A DNA stretch of 64,000 nucleotides from Streptomyces sp. MUM 2J (lineage in GTDB: Bacteria; Actinomycetota; Actinomycetes; Streptomycetales; Streptomycetaceae). Every line of letters starts with the position of its first letter. Position 1 is the stretch's first letter. The stretch spans positions 87,190 through 151,189 of the forward strand of contig NZ_JADWYM010000013.1 in NCBI RefSeq assembly GCF_022414535.1, written 5' to 3'. This document shows, piece by piece, positions 28,418 to 37,913 of this stretch. The notes under the pieces were generated by a model, which was not told the origin of the DNA, ran no database searches, and saw only the letters and a program-made list of their open reading frames with translations. The position numbers were made by a program, and so were the translations under genes.

Positions 28418-28824
28418 CCCAGCACCAGCCGTCCGGCCATGTCACCCAGCCGGATGCGGGCCAGCGCGAGATTGCCGTCGACGCGGCCGAGCCACAGGTG
28501 CAGGACCGCGCCGCTGTCGAACGGCGCCGGGACGAACCGCAGTACGTGGTACCCGTCCCGGTTGCTGACGATCACGTCCTCGATGGCCGGATCGGCGTCG
28601 GCCGGCCCGGTGTCGGCGGTGCCCTCGGGGGCGAAGGCCGGCTGCTCGGCGGCCAGCCGGGCGAGCTCGGCGACCTCGGCCGCCGAGGCCTCGTGGTCGC
28701 CGCCGGGGAACTCCCCGACGACCCCCAGGGCCAGCCCGCTGGTCCAGTCGACCAGCGCGGCACCGCGGGCGCCGGGCAGCCGCATCGCCTCCAGCAAGCA
28801 CTCGTCAATTCCGGGCACCGTCAC
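28414..28824 (-). CDS. roadblock/LC7 domain protein (first of cluster)
   Basis: 136 residues with a roadblock fold: D-E-C-L-L-E-A-M, then G-A-R-G-A-A-L-V-D-W-T-S-G-L-A-L-G (matching the equivalent segment of the protein encoded at 26647-27021), and a C-terminal L-A-L-A-R-I-R-L helix. Two GTG codons, at 28824 and 28818, are possible; GGGAGGGGA directly precedes them. The stop overlaps the next start by 4 nt, so this gene opens the cluster. Confidence 0.8.
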   Translation of the reverse strand: MTVPGIDECLLEAMRLPGARGAALVDWTSGLALGVVGEFPGGDHEASAAEVAELARLAAEQPAFAPEGTADTGPADADPAIEDVIVSNRDGYHVLRFVPAPFDSGAVLHLWLGRVDGNLALARIRLGDMAGRLVLG

Positions 28825-28985
28825 TCCCCTCCCGCATGGGGTCCGGTCGAGTGACGAAGAGACTACGCACCGTGCGGGCGGCAGGTGAGCGTTCTGGCAT
28901 TTTCCGGTGGAACGTGCGGGGCGCGGACTAGTGTGGGTCGGCTGTCCCCATGTTCGGGCCGTCGGCCCGTGCGCGGGAGGCGCGC

Positions 28986-30365
28986 TCAGCCGCGCCCGGC
29001 GGCGGGCAGGGTGGTGAGGGCGCCGGCCTGCGCCCCGCCGGCCTCGGCGACGATCTCCGCGATCGGCTGCGGCTCCCGCACGACAGCGAAGGCCACGCCC
29101 CCGCGCCCGTCGGGTGCGAAGCCGTACACGCCCGGGCGGGCCAGGGAGTTGTAGGCGTAGTGGTGGGCGAAGTAGTACGCGCCCGTGTCCAGCGCCGCCG
29201 CGTGGTCGCCCGGCTCCAGCAGGGGCAGCGCCTGCTCCCGGGCCAGCAGGTCGCCCGCGAAGCAGGCCGGGCCCGCCACGTCCTGCACCACCGCCGGGCC
29301 CTGCTTGGGGTGCCCCTTGGCGTCGTAGGCGGCGATCCTCAGGGGCCAGGCGCCCGGCGCGTACACCGTCCGCGTCGCGACCTGCACCCCCGCGTGGGTG
29401 ACCGCCACCGGCCGCCCGCCGGCGCTCTTGGTGTACTCCACCCGCGCCACCGTGGTGCCGTGCTTGGCCAGCAGGGACCGGCCGAACTCGGTGACCAGCC
29501 CGTACCGCCCGTCGAACAGCCCCGGTACCGCCTCCCGGAGCAGCTGCGCGTACTGCCCGTACGTCGGGGTGGTCGCGTCCGAGGCGAAGTTCACCGGCAG
29601 CCCGCCGCCGATGTCGATCGTGTCGACCTGCCGTCGACCGGCGCGGAGGTTGATCTCCTCGGCGAGCGCGTACGTCTCCGCCACGCCCCGCGTCATCAGC
29701 GACAGCGGGACGCCCTGTGATCCGGTGTGCGCGTGCAGGCGGGTCAGCCACGGCCGCTCGGCGTACGCCCGCAGCACCCAGTCGCGGGCTCCCCCGTCCC
29801 GCAGGGCCACCCCGAACTTGGAGGTCGCCGTCGCCGTCGACAGCGCCTCGATGGAGCCGCCGCCGATCTGCGGGTTGACCCGGATGCCGAGCGGCGAACG
29901 GCTGGGCGCCGACCGCGTGAGGGCGTCGAGACGGTCCAGCTCCTGCGGGTTGTCGGCGTTGACGGCGATGCCCAGCGCCAGCGCCTCGCGCAGTTCGGCG
30001 GGCGTCTTGGCGGGCGAGTCCAGTACGGTCGCCGCGGCCGGCACCCCGGCCGCGCGGGCGACGGCCAGCTCGCCGGGGCTCGCGACCTCCGCGCCGATGC
30101 CCTCCTCGTGCAGCAGCCGCAGCACCGGCACCAGGGGGGTGGCCTTCACCGCGAAGGCGTGCAGCACCGGTGTCCCCGGTGCCGTCACCGCGTCGAACGC
30201 CGCGCGCAGCCCGGCCGCGGCCCGGCGTATCCCGGTGACGTCGAGCAGTCCGACCAGCGGTGCCGCGGGGTTCAGCAGCCCCTGCTCCACCGCCGCGCGG
30301 ACCGCCTCGTCCCGCCGGGCCGCCCGCTCCCGGGCCTCGCCGTCGCTGTCGTGGGCGTGGTCCAC
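28986..30365 (-). CDS. fold-type III PLP-dependent decarboxylase (diaminopimelate/ornithine decarboxylase family)
   Basis: 459 residues. An alanine-racemase-like barrel (about 40-290) carries the PLP lysine in H-A-F-A-V-K-A-T-P, followed by H-T-G-S-Q-G, the phosphate-binding G-G-G-L-P, and T-E-F-G-R-S-L-L. The C-terminal beta domain has the Cys of a CxxxD motif (C-F-A-G-D) and Y-N-S-L-A-R-P. These fit an amino-acid decarboxylase related to LysA, but several substrate residues differ from classic LysA. The GTG start has AGGAGG upstream. Divergent from hutU; a metabolic link is unproven. Confidence 0.83.
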   Translation of the reverse strand: MDHAHDSDGEARERAARRDEAVRAAVEQGLLNPAAPLVGLLDVTGIRRAAAGLRAAFDAVTAPGTPVLHAFAVKATPLVPVLRLLHEEGIGAEVASPGELAVARAAGVPAAATVLDSPAKTPAELREALALGIAVNADNPQELDRLDALTRSAPSRSPLGIRVNPQIGGGSIEALSTATATSKFGVALRDGGARDWVLRAYAERPWLTRLHAHTGSQGVPLSLMTRGVAETYALAEEINLRAGRRQVDTIDIGGGLPVNFASDATTPTYGQYAQLLREAVPGLFDGRYGLVTEFGRSLLAKHGTTVARVEYTKSAGGRPVAVTHAGVQVATRTVYAPGAWPLRIAAYDAKGHPKQGPAVVQDVAGPACFAGDLLAREQALPLLEPGDHAAALDTGAYYFAHHYAYNSLARPGVYGFAPDGRGGVAFAVVREPQPIAEIVAEAGGAQAGALTTLPAAGRG

Positions 30366-30462
30366 GGTTCTCCCCCTCCTGTCGCCTGCCCCGGTGGCAC
30401 CGGGTACGTCCAGCCAAACACCCGCGGCGCGCCGATGCGGCCCCGCCGATGTATTGACTAGT

Positions 30463-30491
30463 TCTATTCAGGAAGTCAGGATGTGAATAGA
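30463..30491. promoter_or_regulatory. 29-bp inverted repeat in the hutU promoter
   Basis: TCTATTCA (30463-30470) and TGAATAGA (30484-30491) are exact inverted repeats with a 13-nt spacer. TTGACT at 30454-30459 is a possible -35 box just upstream, so the repeat overlaps the likely promoter. It is a good candidate for the hut operator. Confidence 0.6.
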
Positions 30492-30515
30492 CGTAGTATC
30501 CGGAGGAGGCAGATG

Positions 30516-32180
30516 ATGTCGGGACCCCGCCCCGTACGAGCACCGCGCGGCACGCAGCTGAACACTCAGGGCTGGCAGCAGGAGGCCGCCCTGCGCATGC
30601 TGCAGAACAACCTCGACCCCGAGGTCGCCGAGCACCCCGACAAGCTCGTCGTCTACGGCGGCACCGGCAAGGCGGCCCGCGACTGGCGCTCCTTCGACGC
30701 CATGGTCCGCACCCTGAGGACGCTCAGGCAGGACGAGACCATGCTCGTCCAGTCCGGCCGCCCGGTCGGCGTGATGCAGACCCACGAGTGGGCCCCGCGC
30801 GTCCTCATCGCCAACTCCAACCTCGTCGGCGACTGGGCCAACTGGGAGGAGTTCCGCCGCCTGGAGGCCCTCGGCCTGACCATGTACGGCCAGATGACCG
30901 CCGGCTCCTGGATCTACATCGGCACCCAGGGCATCCTCCAGGGCACCTACGAGACCTTCGCCGCAGTCGCCGAGAAGACGTTCGGCGGCACGCTGGCCGG
31001 CACCATCACCCTGACCGCCGGCCTCGGCGGCATGGGCGGCGCCCAGCCGCTCGCCGTCACCATGAACGGCGGCGTCGCGCTCTGCATCGACTGCGACCCG
31101 CGCGCCATCGACCGCCGTATCGAGCACCGCTACCTCGACGTCCGGGCCGACTCCCCCGACCACGCGCTCCAGCTGGCCACCGAGGCCCGCGACCAGCGCA
31201 GGCCGCTGTCCATCGGCGTCCTCGGCAACGCCGCCGAACTGGTCCCGCAGCTGCTCGCGGCGAGCGCCCCCATCGACATCGTCACCGACCAGACCTCCGC
31301 CCACGACCCGCTGTCCTACCTCCCCGTGGGCGTCGCCTTCGAGGACATGGCAGCCGAGGCGGCGAAGGACCCGGCCGGATTCACCACCCGCGCCCGCGAG
31401 TCCATGGCCCGGCACGTCGAGGCGATGGTCGGCTTCATGGACGCCGGCGCCGAGGTCTTCGACTACGGCAACTCCATCCGGGGCGAGGCCCAGCTCGCCG
31501 GGTACGACCGGGCGTTCGCCTTCCCCGGATTCGTCCCCGCCTACATCCGCCCGCTGTTCTGCGAGGGCAAGGGCCCCTTCCGCTGGGCCGCCCTCTCCGG
31601 CGACCCCGCCGACATCGCCAGGACCGACAAGGCCATCCTCGACCTCTTCCCCGAGAACGAGTCCCTGGCCCGCTGGATCAAGATGGCCGGTGAACGGGTC
31701 CACTTCCAGGGCCTGCCCGCCCGCATCTGCTGGCTCGGCTACGGCGAGCGGGACAAGGCCGGCGAGCGCTTCAACGACATGGTCGCCTCCGGCGAGCTGG
31801 CCGCGCCGATCGTCATCGGCCGCGACCACCTCGACTGCGGCTCCGTCGCCTCGCCCTACCGCGAGACCGAGGCCATGCTGGACGGCTCCGACGCGATCGC
31901 CGACTGGCCGCTGCTCAACGCCATGGTCAACGTCGCCTCCGGCGCCTCCTGGGTCTCCCTCCACCACGGCGGCGGCGTCGGCATGGGCCGCTCGATCCAC
32001 GCCGGCCAGGTGACCGTCGCCGACGGCACGAAGCTCGCCGGCGAGAAGATCCGCCGCGTCCTCACCAACGACCCCGGCATGGGCGTCATCCGGCACGTGG
32101 ACGCCGGATACGACATCGCCGAGTCGGTCGCCCACGAACGGGGCGTGCGCGTGCCGATGCGCGAGGGTGACGGCGCGTGA
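30516..32180 (+). CDS. hutU: urocanate hydratase
   Basis: 554-residue NAD-dependent enzyme converting urocanate to imidazolonepropionate, the second step of histidine degradation. The family is very conserved. Visible landmarks are [11 protein letters not shown] near 45, the Q-S-G-R-P-V-G segment, [13 protein letters not shown]-binding region, and [10 protein letters not shown] near 420. The ATG at 30516 lies 6 nt after GGAGGAGG; the in-frame ATG at 30513 is too close. First gene of a four-gene operon; histidase (hutH) is not in the window. Confidence 0.97.
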   Translation: MSGPRPVRAPRGTQLNTQGWQQEAALRMLQNNLDPEVAEHPDKLVVYGGTGKAARDWRSFDAMVRTLRTLRQDETMLVQSGRPVGVMQTHEWAPRVLIANSNLVGDWANWEEFRRLEALGLTMYGQMTAGSWIYIGTQGILQGTYETFAAVAEKTFGGTLAGTITLTAGLGGMGGAQPLAVTMNGGVALCIDCDPRAIDRRIEHRYLDVRADSPDHALQLATEARDQRRPLSIGVLGNAAELVPQLLAASAPIDIVTDQTSAHDPLSYLPVGVAFEDMAAEAAKDPAGFTTRARESMARHVEAMVGFMDAGAEVFDYGNSIRGEAQLAGYDRAFAFPGFVPAYIRPLFCEGKGPFRWAALSGDPADIARTDKAILDLFPENESLARWIKMAGERVHFQGLPARICWLGYGERDKAGERFNDMVASGELAAPIVIGRDHLDCGSVASPYRETEAMLDGSDAIADWPLLNAMVNVASGASWVSLHHGGGVGMGRSIHAGQVTVADGTKLAGEKIRRVLTNDPGMGVIRHVDAGYDIAESVAHERGVRVPMREGDGA

Positions 32181-33394
32181 GCTTCCACAGCATGTGGGCG
32201 GAGCTGCTGCCGGTCGGCCGCAGCTCCGCCTCCGGCGGATACCGCCGCTACGCCTGGACCGGCGCCGACGCCGACTGCCGGGCCTGGTTCGAGGAGCAGG
32301 CCGCCGCCCGCGGGCTCTCCTACGAGGTGGACCGCAACGGCAACCAGTGGGCCTGGCTCGGCGACCCGGCCGCCGGTGACGCCGTCGTCATCGGGTCGCA
32401 TCTGGACTCGGTACCCGACGGCGGCGCCTTCGACGGGCCGCTCGGCGTGGTCTCCTCGTTCGCGGCGCTCGACGAACTCCGCGGGAGGGGAGCGGAGTTC
32501 ACCAAGCCCGTCGCCATCGTCAACTTCGGCGACGAGGAGGGCGCCCGCTTCGGCCTGGCGTGCGTCGGGTCCCGGCTCACCGCCGGCCGGCTCACCGTCG
32601 CCGACGCCCACCGGCTCACCGACGCCGACGGCGTCAGCCTCCCGCAGGCCATGGAGGCCGCCGGATACGACCCCGACGCCATCGGCCCCGACCCGGAGCG
32701 GCTCGCCCGCATCGGCGCGTTCGTCGAACTCCACGTCGAGCAGGGCCGCGCCCTCGACCTCACCGGGGACCCCGTCGGCGTCGCCAGCGCCATCTGGCCG
32801 CACGGCCGCTGGCGGTTCGACTTCCGCGGCGAGGCCAACCACGCGGGCACCACCCGGATCGCCGACCGGCGCGACCCGATGCTGTCGTACGCCGGGACCG
32901 TGCTCGCCGCCCGGCGCGAGGCCGAGGACGCAGGCGCTGTCGCCACCTTCGGCAAGATCTCCGTCGAGCCGAACGGCGTCAACGCCATCCCGTCCCTGGT
33001 GCGCGGCTGGCTCGACTCCCGCGCCGCCGACCAGGACACCCTGGACGCCGTCGTCGGCGGCATCGAGAAGGCCGCCCGCACCTACGCCGAGGCGCACGGC
33101 GCCGGCCTCGACGTCGTCCGCGAGTCCTTCACACCCGTCGTCGAGTTCGACCACGCCCTGCGCGACGAGGTCGCCCGCATCCTGGGCAAGGACACCGGAC
33201 TCACGGTGCCCGTGCTGGGGACCGGCGCCGGACACGACGCCGGAATCCTGTCCGGGAGCATCCCGACCGCCATGCTGTTCGTGCGCAACCCCACCGGCGT
33301 CTCGCACTCCCCGTCGGAGTCCGCCGACGAGGACGACTGCGTGGCCGGGGTGCGCGCACTCGCCGACGTACTGGAAGGACTGGCCTGCCGGTGA
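32177..33394 (+). CDS. M20-family amidohydrolase (allantoate amidohydrolase-like), probable HutG-equivalent
   Basis: 405 residues of the M20 metallopeptidase group that includes allantoate amidohydrolase and N-carbamoyl amino-acid hydrolases. Metal ligands are visible: G-S-H-L-D-S-V near 75, the G-P-L-G-V segment with the bridging Asp, N-F-G-D-E-E-G-A near 120, E-L-H-V-E-Q-G near 185 and a C-terminal G-A-G-H-D-A-G. Placed between hutU and hutF with 4-nt overlaps on both sides, it is inferred to hydrolyse N-formylglutamate made by HutF. The biochemical assignment is inference from context. Confidence 0.85.
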   Translation: MSFHSMWAELLPVGRSSASGGYRRYAWTGADADCRAWFEEQAAARGLSYEVDRNGNQWAWLGDPAAGDAVVIGSHLDSVPDGGAFDGPLGVVSSFAALDELRGRGAEFTKPVAIVNFGDEEGARFGLACVGSRLTAGRLTVADAHRLTDADGVSLPQAMEAAGYDPDAIGPDPERLARIGAFVELHVEQGRALDLTGDPVGVASAIWPHGRWRFDFRGEANHAGTTRIADRRDPMLSYAGTVLAARREAEDAGAVATFGKISVEPNGVNAIPSLVRGWLDSRAADQDTLDAVVGGIEKAARTYAEAHGAGLDVVRESFTPVVEFDHALRDEVARILGKDTGLTVPVLGTGAGHDAGILSGSIPTAMLFVRNPTGVSHSPSESADEDDCVAGVRALADVLEGLACR

Positions 33395-34728
33395 CCAACG
33401 GGACCTACTGGCTGGAGCACGCCTGGCTCGGCACCCGCGTCGAGCCGGGAGTCGTCGTCGAGACCGCGGACGGCAGGATCACCGCCGTCCGCGCCGGCAC
33501 CGGTGCCCCGCCCCCCGGTGCGCAGGTCCTGCGCGGGCTCACCCTGCCCGGGCTGGCCAACGCCCACAGCCACGCCTTCCACCGTGCCCTGCGCGGCAGC
33601 GTCCAGGTCGGCAGCGGCACCTTCTGGACCTGGCGCGAGGTGATGTACTCCGTCGCCGACCGGCTCACCCCCGACACCTACCACGCCCTCGCCCGCGCGG
33701 CGTACGCCGAGATGGCGCTGGCCGGCGTCACGGCCGTCGGCGAGTTCCACTACGTCCACCACGCCCCGGGCGGCACCCCCTACGCCGACCCCAACGCCAT
33801 GGGCGAGGCACTGATCGACGCCGCCGCCGAGGCCGGGATCCGCATCACCCTGCTCGACACCTGCTACCTGTCCTCGGGCTTCGGCGCGGAACCCGACCCG
33901 CACCAGCGGCGGTTCTCCGACGGCAGCGCCCGGGCCTGGGCCGAACGCGCCGCACTGCTCACGGCACGCGACCACGCACGCGTCGGCGCGGCGATCCACT
34001 CCGTACGGGCCGTGCCCGCCGACCAGCTGGCGACGGTGGCGGAATGGGCCGCGGAGCGCCGGGCACCGCTGCACGTGCACCTGTCCGAGCAGACCGCCGA
34101 GAACGACGCCTGCCGCAAGGCCCACGGCTGTACCCCCACCCGGCTCCTCGCCGACCACGGCGTGCTCGGCCCGCGCACCACCGGCGTGCACAGCACCCAC
34201 CTCACCGACGAGGACATCGCCCTGCTCGGCGGCACCGGCACCGGCACCTGCATGTGCCCGACGACCGAGCGCGACCTGGCCGACGGCATCGGCCCGGCCC
34301 CCGCACTCCAGCTGGCCGGCTCCCCGCTCTCGCTCGGCTCCGACAGTCACGCCGTGGTCGACCTGCTCGAAGAGGCCCGCGCGATGGAGCTGAACGAACG
34401 CCTGCGCAGCCGCACCCGCGGCCACTGGACGGCCGCCGACCTGCTGCGCGCCGCCACCGCCGACGGCCACGCCGCCCTCGGCTGGGACGAGGCGGGCACC
34501 CTCGCCCCGCAGGCCCTCGCCGACTTCACCACGATCGCCCTCGACTCGGTCAGGACGGCGGGCCCGCCGCCCGGGCTGGGTGCCGAGACGGCCGTCTTCG
34601 CGGCGACGGCGGCCGACGTACGGCACACGGTCGTGGGCGGCCGGCACATCGTCCGCGACGGCCACCACACGCTCGTCCCCGACGTCCCGCGGGCCCTCGC
34701 GCGGGCCGTGGCGGCACTGAGCGCCTGA
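33391..34728 (+). CDS. hutF: formimidoylglutamate deiminase
   Basis: 445-residue amidohydrolase converting N-formimidoyl-glutamate to N-formylglutamate plus ammonia. It has the amidohydrolase start A-N-A-H-S-H-A-F-H (near 57) with two metal His, a Y-x-H-H-x-P segment, H-V-H-L-S-E-Q near 230 with another His, and the terminal metal Asp in L-G-S-D-S-H-A. The GTG start overlaps the upstream stop by 4 nt. Its presence means this operon uses the five-step pathway through N-formylglutamate. Confidence 0.92.
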   Translation: MTNGTYWLEHAWLGTRVEPGVVVETADGRITAVRAGTGAPPPGAQVLRGLTLPGLANAHSHAFHRALRGSVQVGSGTFWTWREVMYSVADRLTPDTYHALARAAYAEMALAGVTAVGEFHYVHHAPGGTPYADPNAMGEALIDAAAEAGIRITLLDTCYLSSGFGAEPDPHQRRFSDGSARAWAERAALLTARDHARVGAAIHSVRAVPADQLATVAEWAAERRAPLHVHLSEQTAENDACRKAHGCTPTRLLADHGVLGPRTTGVHSTHLTDEDIALLGGTGTGTCMCPTTERDLADGIGPAPALQLAGSPLSLGSDSHAVVDLLEEARAMELNERLRSRTRGHWTAADLLRAATADGHAALGWDEAGTLAPQALADFTTIALDSVRTAGPPPGLGAETAVFAATAADVRHTVVGGRHIVRDGHHTLVPDVPRALARAVAALSA

Positions 34729-34748
34729 CGACCACCCACGAGGACACC

Positions 34749-35921
34749 ATGAGCAGCAGCACCGTCATCACCGGCATCGCCACCCTGGTCACCAACGACC
34801 CCTCCCTCGGCGAGGGCCCTCTCGGCCTGATCCACGACGCGGCCGTCGTCATCGACGGCGACCGCGTCGCCTGGGCCGGCGCCGCCGACCGGGCCCCGGC
34901 CACCGACCACCGGGTCGACGCCGGCGGCCGGGCGGTGCTGCCGGGCTTCGTCGACTCCCACTCCCACCTGGTCTTCGCGGGCGACCGCACGGCCGAGTTC
35001 AACGCCCGCATGTCCGGCCGGGCCTACAGCGCGGGTGGGATCCGCACCACGGTCGCCGCCACCCGCGCCGCGACCGACGAGGAACTGGAGGCCAACCTCA
35101 CCCGGTACCTCCGCGAGGCCCTGCGCCAGGGCACCACGACCTTCGAGACCAAGTCCGGCTACGGCCTGACGGTCGAGGACGAGGCCCGCGCGCTGCGCCT
35201 GGCGGCCCGGCACACCGACGAGGTGACCTACCTGGGCGCGCACATCGTCTCCCCCGACTACGCCGACGACCCGGCCGCCTACGTCGACCTCGTCACCGGC
35301 GACATGCTCACCGCGTGCGCGCCCCACGCCCGGTGGATCGACGTCTTCTGCGAGAAGGGCGCCTTCGACGGCGACCAGGCCCGCGCGATCCTCACCGCGG
35401 GCAGGGCCGCGGGCCTGCACCCGCGCATCCACGCCAACCAGCTCTCCTACGGCCCCGGCGTGCAGCTCGCCGTCGAGCTCGACGCCGCCAGCGCCGACCA
35501 CTGCACCCACCTGACGGACGCCGACGTCGACGCCCTCGCCGCCGGCGACACGGTCGCCACGCTGCTGCCCGGTGCCGAGTTCTCCACCCGGGCCCAGTGG
35601 CCCGACGCCCGCCGCCTGCTCGACGCCGGGGTGACGGTGGCCCTGTCCACGGACTGCAACCCGGGCTCCTCCTTCACCTCCTCCGTGCCGTTCTGCGTCG
35701 CGCTCGCGGTACGGGACATGGGGATGACCCCCGACGAGGCGGTGTGGTCGGCCACGGCCGGCGGTGCGGCGGCCCTGCGCCGCACCGACATCGGCCGGCT
35801 GACCCCCGGCGCCCGGGCCGACCTGCTCCTCCTCGACGCGCCCAGCCATGTGCACCTGGCCTACCGGCCGGGCGTGCCGCTGGTGGCGGGGGTGTGGCGG
35901 CGGGGGAACCGCGAGCTGTGA
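34749..35921 (+). CDS. hutI: imidazolonepropionase
   Basis: 390-residue zinc amidohydrolase that opens the imidazolone ring, the third step of histidine degradation. Motifs are D-S-H-S-H-L-V-F-A (near 76), K-S-G-Y-G-L, the A-H-I-V segment, I-H-A-N-Q-L-S-Y and [11 protein letters not shown] start 20 nt after hutF, preceded by GAGGA. Last gene of the operon. Confidence 0.96.
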   Translation: MSSSTVITGIATLVTNDPSLGEGPLGLIHDAAVVIDGDRVAWAGAADRAPATDHRVDAGGRAVLPGFVDSHSHLVFAGDRTAEFNARMSGRAYSAGGIRTTVAATRAATDEELEANLTRYLREALRQGTTTFETKSGYGLTVEDEARALRLAARHTDEVTYLGAHIVSPDYADDPAAYVDLVTGDMLTACAPHARWIDVFCEKGAFDGDQARAILTAGRAAGLHPRIHANQLSYGPGVQLAVELDAASADHCTHLTDADVDALAAGDTVATLLPGAEFSTRAQWPDARRLLDAGVTVALSTDCNPGSSFTSSVPFCVALAVRDMGMTPDEAVWSATAGGAAALRRTDIGRLTPGARADLLLLDAPSHVHLAYRPGVPLVAGVWRRGNREL

Positions 35922-35939
35922 GACCGCGGGCGGCCCCGT

Positions 35940-35955
35940 CCGGCCCTTTGGCCGG
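35940..35955. terminator. short hairpin after hutI
   Basis: CCGGCC (35940-35945), loop CTTT, GGCCGG (35950-35955), 19 nt after hutI and facing the convergent sigma-lectin gene. Moderate strength. Confidence 0.45.
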
Positions 35956-36085
35956 GGCGTTCTGACGCCCGCTCACCCGTGCGGCGCGCCGCACCCGGCC
36001 GGCACGGCCGGGGCCTGTCGCGGTCGCCGACCGGCCGATCGCCGCGGCGCGCGGGGCGACCCACGCGGCCGGGCGCCGGCGGGGG

Positions 36086-37690
36086 TCACCGCGCTCCGGC
36101 CAGCCAGCGCTGCTCCTGGCGGCCGTCGGCCCCGCGCAGTGCCACACCGTCGTCGTACCCCGTGGGCGCGACGGCGGTCGCCGGTGCGATGTCCGGCCGG
36201 ATCACGCCCTCCCCGTCCACCGTGAACCGCAGGTTCCGCCCGTTGCGGCCGTCCAGGGACGAGCACGTCCAGATGCCCACCCCGCGGTCCACGTCGCCCC
36301 GGCTGTCCAGGCAGTAGTCGGGATCGGCGTACGACTGGAGCGCGTCGCGCCCGGCGTCGTACCGCCAGCGCTGGGTGGGGGAGGAGGTGCAGGGCGCGGT
36401 GATCACGTCCGTCCCCTTGCCGAACCAGCCGTCCCGGACGTCCAGGCACCGGCCCGTGGCGGCGTTCACCACCTGCGCGTACGTGCCGTCCGGCGGCCGC
36501 GCGGCGGGAGCGGGCGTCGGGGTCGGCCGGGGGCTCGTGGTCCGTGTGGGTGCCGGTGTCGGTGTCGGTGTCGGCGTCGCCGTGCGGGACGGCGACGGGG
36601 ACGGCGAGGGGGACGGAGACGCGGACGAGCGGGAAGCGGAGGGTGCCGGCGACGAGGCGGGCACCACCCGTGACGGCCCGCCGGCGGCCGGAGCGACCGC
36701 GGCCGACGTCTGCTGCTGCTCCGCCCGGCCGGGCGTCAGCAGCAGTACCAGCAGTGGTGCGAGGGCCACTCCCAGCGCCGCCGAGGCCAGGGCGACGCGG
36801 CGGGAGGGGCGCCAGGGGCTCTCCGCCGGCCGGGGGGCGCCGGCCGGCGGCGCGGGGTCGCGACGCTGCGCGTAGGCCGCCCCCGCCCAGGCCAGCAGCC
36901 CCTCGGCCAGGGCCGTGCGCGGCGTGTCCCGCAGGTCGCGCAGCTCCTGCCGGGCCGCCGTGCAGTGGCCGCAGCGGGTCATGTGCGCCTGGAGGTCGGT
37001 GCTGTGGCGTGGGCCGTCCGGCCGCACCGACTGCTCGATCAGGCGGCGGAAGTCCGCGCAGTGGGGGTCGGGCGAGGCGGCCAGGCGGTACCGCAGGCAG
37101 GCCTGGGCCAGGCCGTTCAGCGCGGATGTGGTGCCGTACGCCACGTCCGCCGGGTCGGCTCCCAGCAGCAGCGCCGTGCGCTCGGCCGGTTCCTGTTCCA
37201 GCACGGCGTACCAGATCAGCCCCTGGACGCGGGCCGGGAGGGACTCGAACGCCTTCAGCATGGGGGACGCGGGCATCTCGCCCGTGGTGCTCAGGACCAG
37301 CAGCAGACCCGGGTCCAGGCCCCGGGCCCGCTCGTCCCGCGCCCAGGTGCCCGCCGCCCGTGCCACCGACCGCAGCAGGTGGTGCCGCCAGGGCACCGGC
37401 GGGTCGATGCCGCGGGCGGTCTGCTTCGCCGCCCGGGTGAAGACCTCCGACGCCAGCTGTCGTGCCGAGGAGTCGCTCGCGGCGCACAGGCGCGCGTAGC
37501 CGAGGACCCGTTCGTGGTGCCGGCGGCGCAGCTCGCGCAGGGCCGGGTAGGCGGTGGCGGTGCGGGAGCGCAGCATGTCCGCCAGGTGGGCGTCGCTGAG
37601 TTCCTCGTACGGTGCCGCACCGTCGTCGTTCGAGGCATACACCGAGTCCTCGGTCTTCCCGGTTCGCTCGGTTCCCTCGGCCCGCGCCAT
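36086..37690 (-). CDS. ECF-sigma-like protein fused to zinc finger, membrane helix and ricin-type lectin domain
   Basis: 534 residues. In order: an ECF sigma region 2-like part (about 24-90, with L-R-R-R-H-H-E-R-V-L-G-Y-A-R), a region 4-like part (about 145-205), and an H-x-x-x-C-x-x-C zinc finger (T-R-C-G-H-C). One transmembrane helix, a long Ser/Pro/Thr linker, and a ricin B-type beta-trefoil (about 400-530, with G-R-C-L-D-V-R and Q-R-W) complete it. This matches sigma factors described with C-terminal sugar-binding extensions. It could sense an extracytoplasmic carbohydrate. The ATG at 37690 follows GGAGG by 6 nt. No separate anti-sigma gene is adjacent. Confidence 0.8.
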   Translation of the reverse strand: MARAEGTERTGKTEDSVYASNDDGAAPYEELSDAHLADMLRSRTATAYPALRELRRRHHERVLGYARLCAASDSSARQLASEVFTRAAKQTARGIDPPVPWRHHLLRSVARAAGTWARDERARGLDPGLLLVLSTTGEMPASPMLKAFESLPARVQGLIWYAVLEQEPAERTALLLGADPADVAYGTTSALNGLAQACLRYRLAASPDPHCADFRRLIEQSVRPDGPRHSTDLQAHMTRCGHCTAARQELRDLRDTPRTALAEGLLAWAGAAYAQRRDPAPPAGAPRPAESPWRPSRRVALASAALGVALAPLLVLLLTPGRAEQQQTSAAVAPAAGGPSRVVPASSPAPSASRSSASPSPSPSPSPSRTATPTPTPTPAPTRTTSPRPTPTPAPAARPPDGTYAQVVNAATGRCLDVRDGWFGKGTDVITAPCTSSPTQRWRYDAGRDALQSYADPDYCLDSRGDVDRGVGIWTCSSLDGRNGRNLRFTVDGEGVIRPDIAPATAVAPTGYDDGVALRGADGRQEQRWLAGAR

Positions 37691-37913
37691 CCCCGCCTCC
37701 CCCGTGTCCTGCAACAACCCGGCCCGGCAGCCCGGTTACCGGTCGGTTGGGGGGTGACCGTAGTGCATGGTGGTGGATGTGGGGATCCTGCGGAAGACGT
37801 TTCCTGCGGTAACCCCGCGATCGGTCTCCGTCACGCACATCGCCCGGCACTCCGCCGACATGCCGTCGTGGTGACGCGCCGTCGGGACACGGAGTACCGG
37901 GCGAGAGGCGGTC

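Noticed and set aside
32376..34740. upstream extension of the hutI frame through the M20 and hutF genes
   Set aside because: The frame happens to be open across both genes; the real hutI start is the ATG at 34749.
36480..36640. repeat tract with regular Thr-Pro and Ser-Pro units
   Set aside because: It encodes the linker of the sigma-lectin protein; not an independent element.
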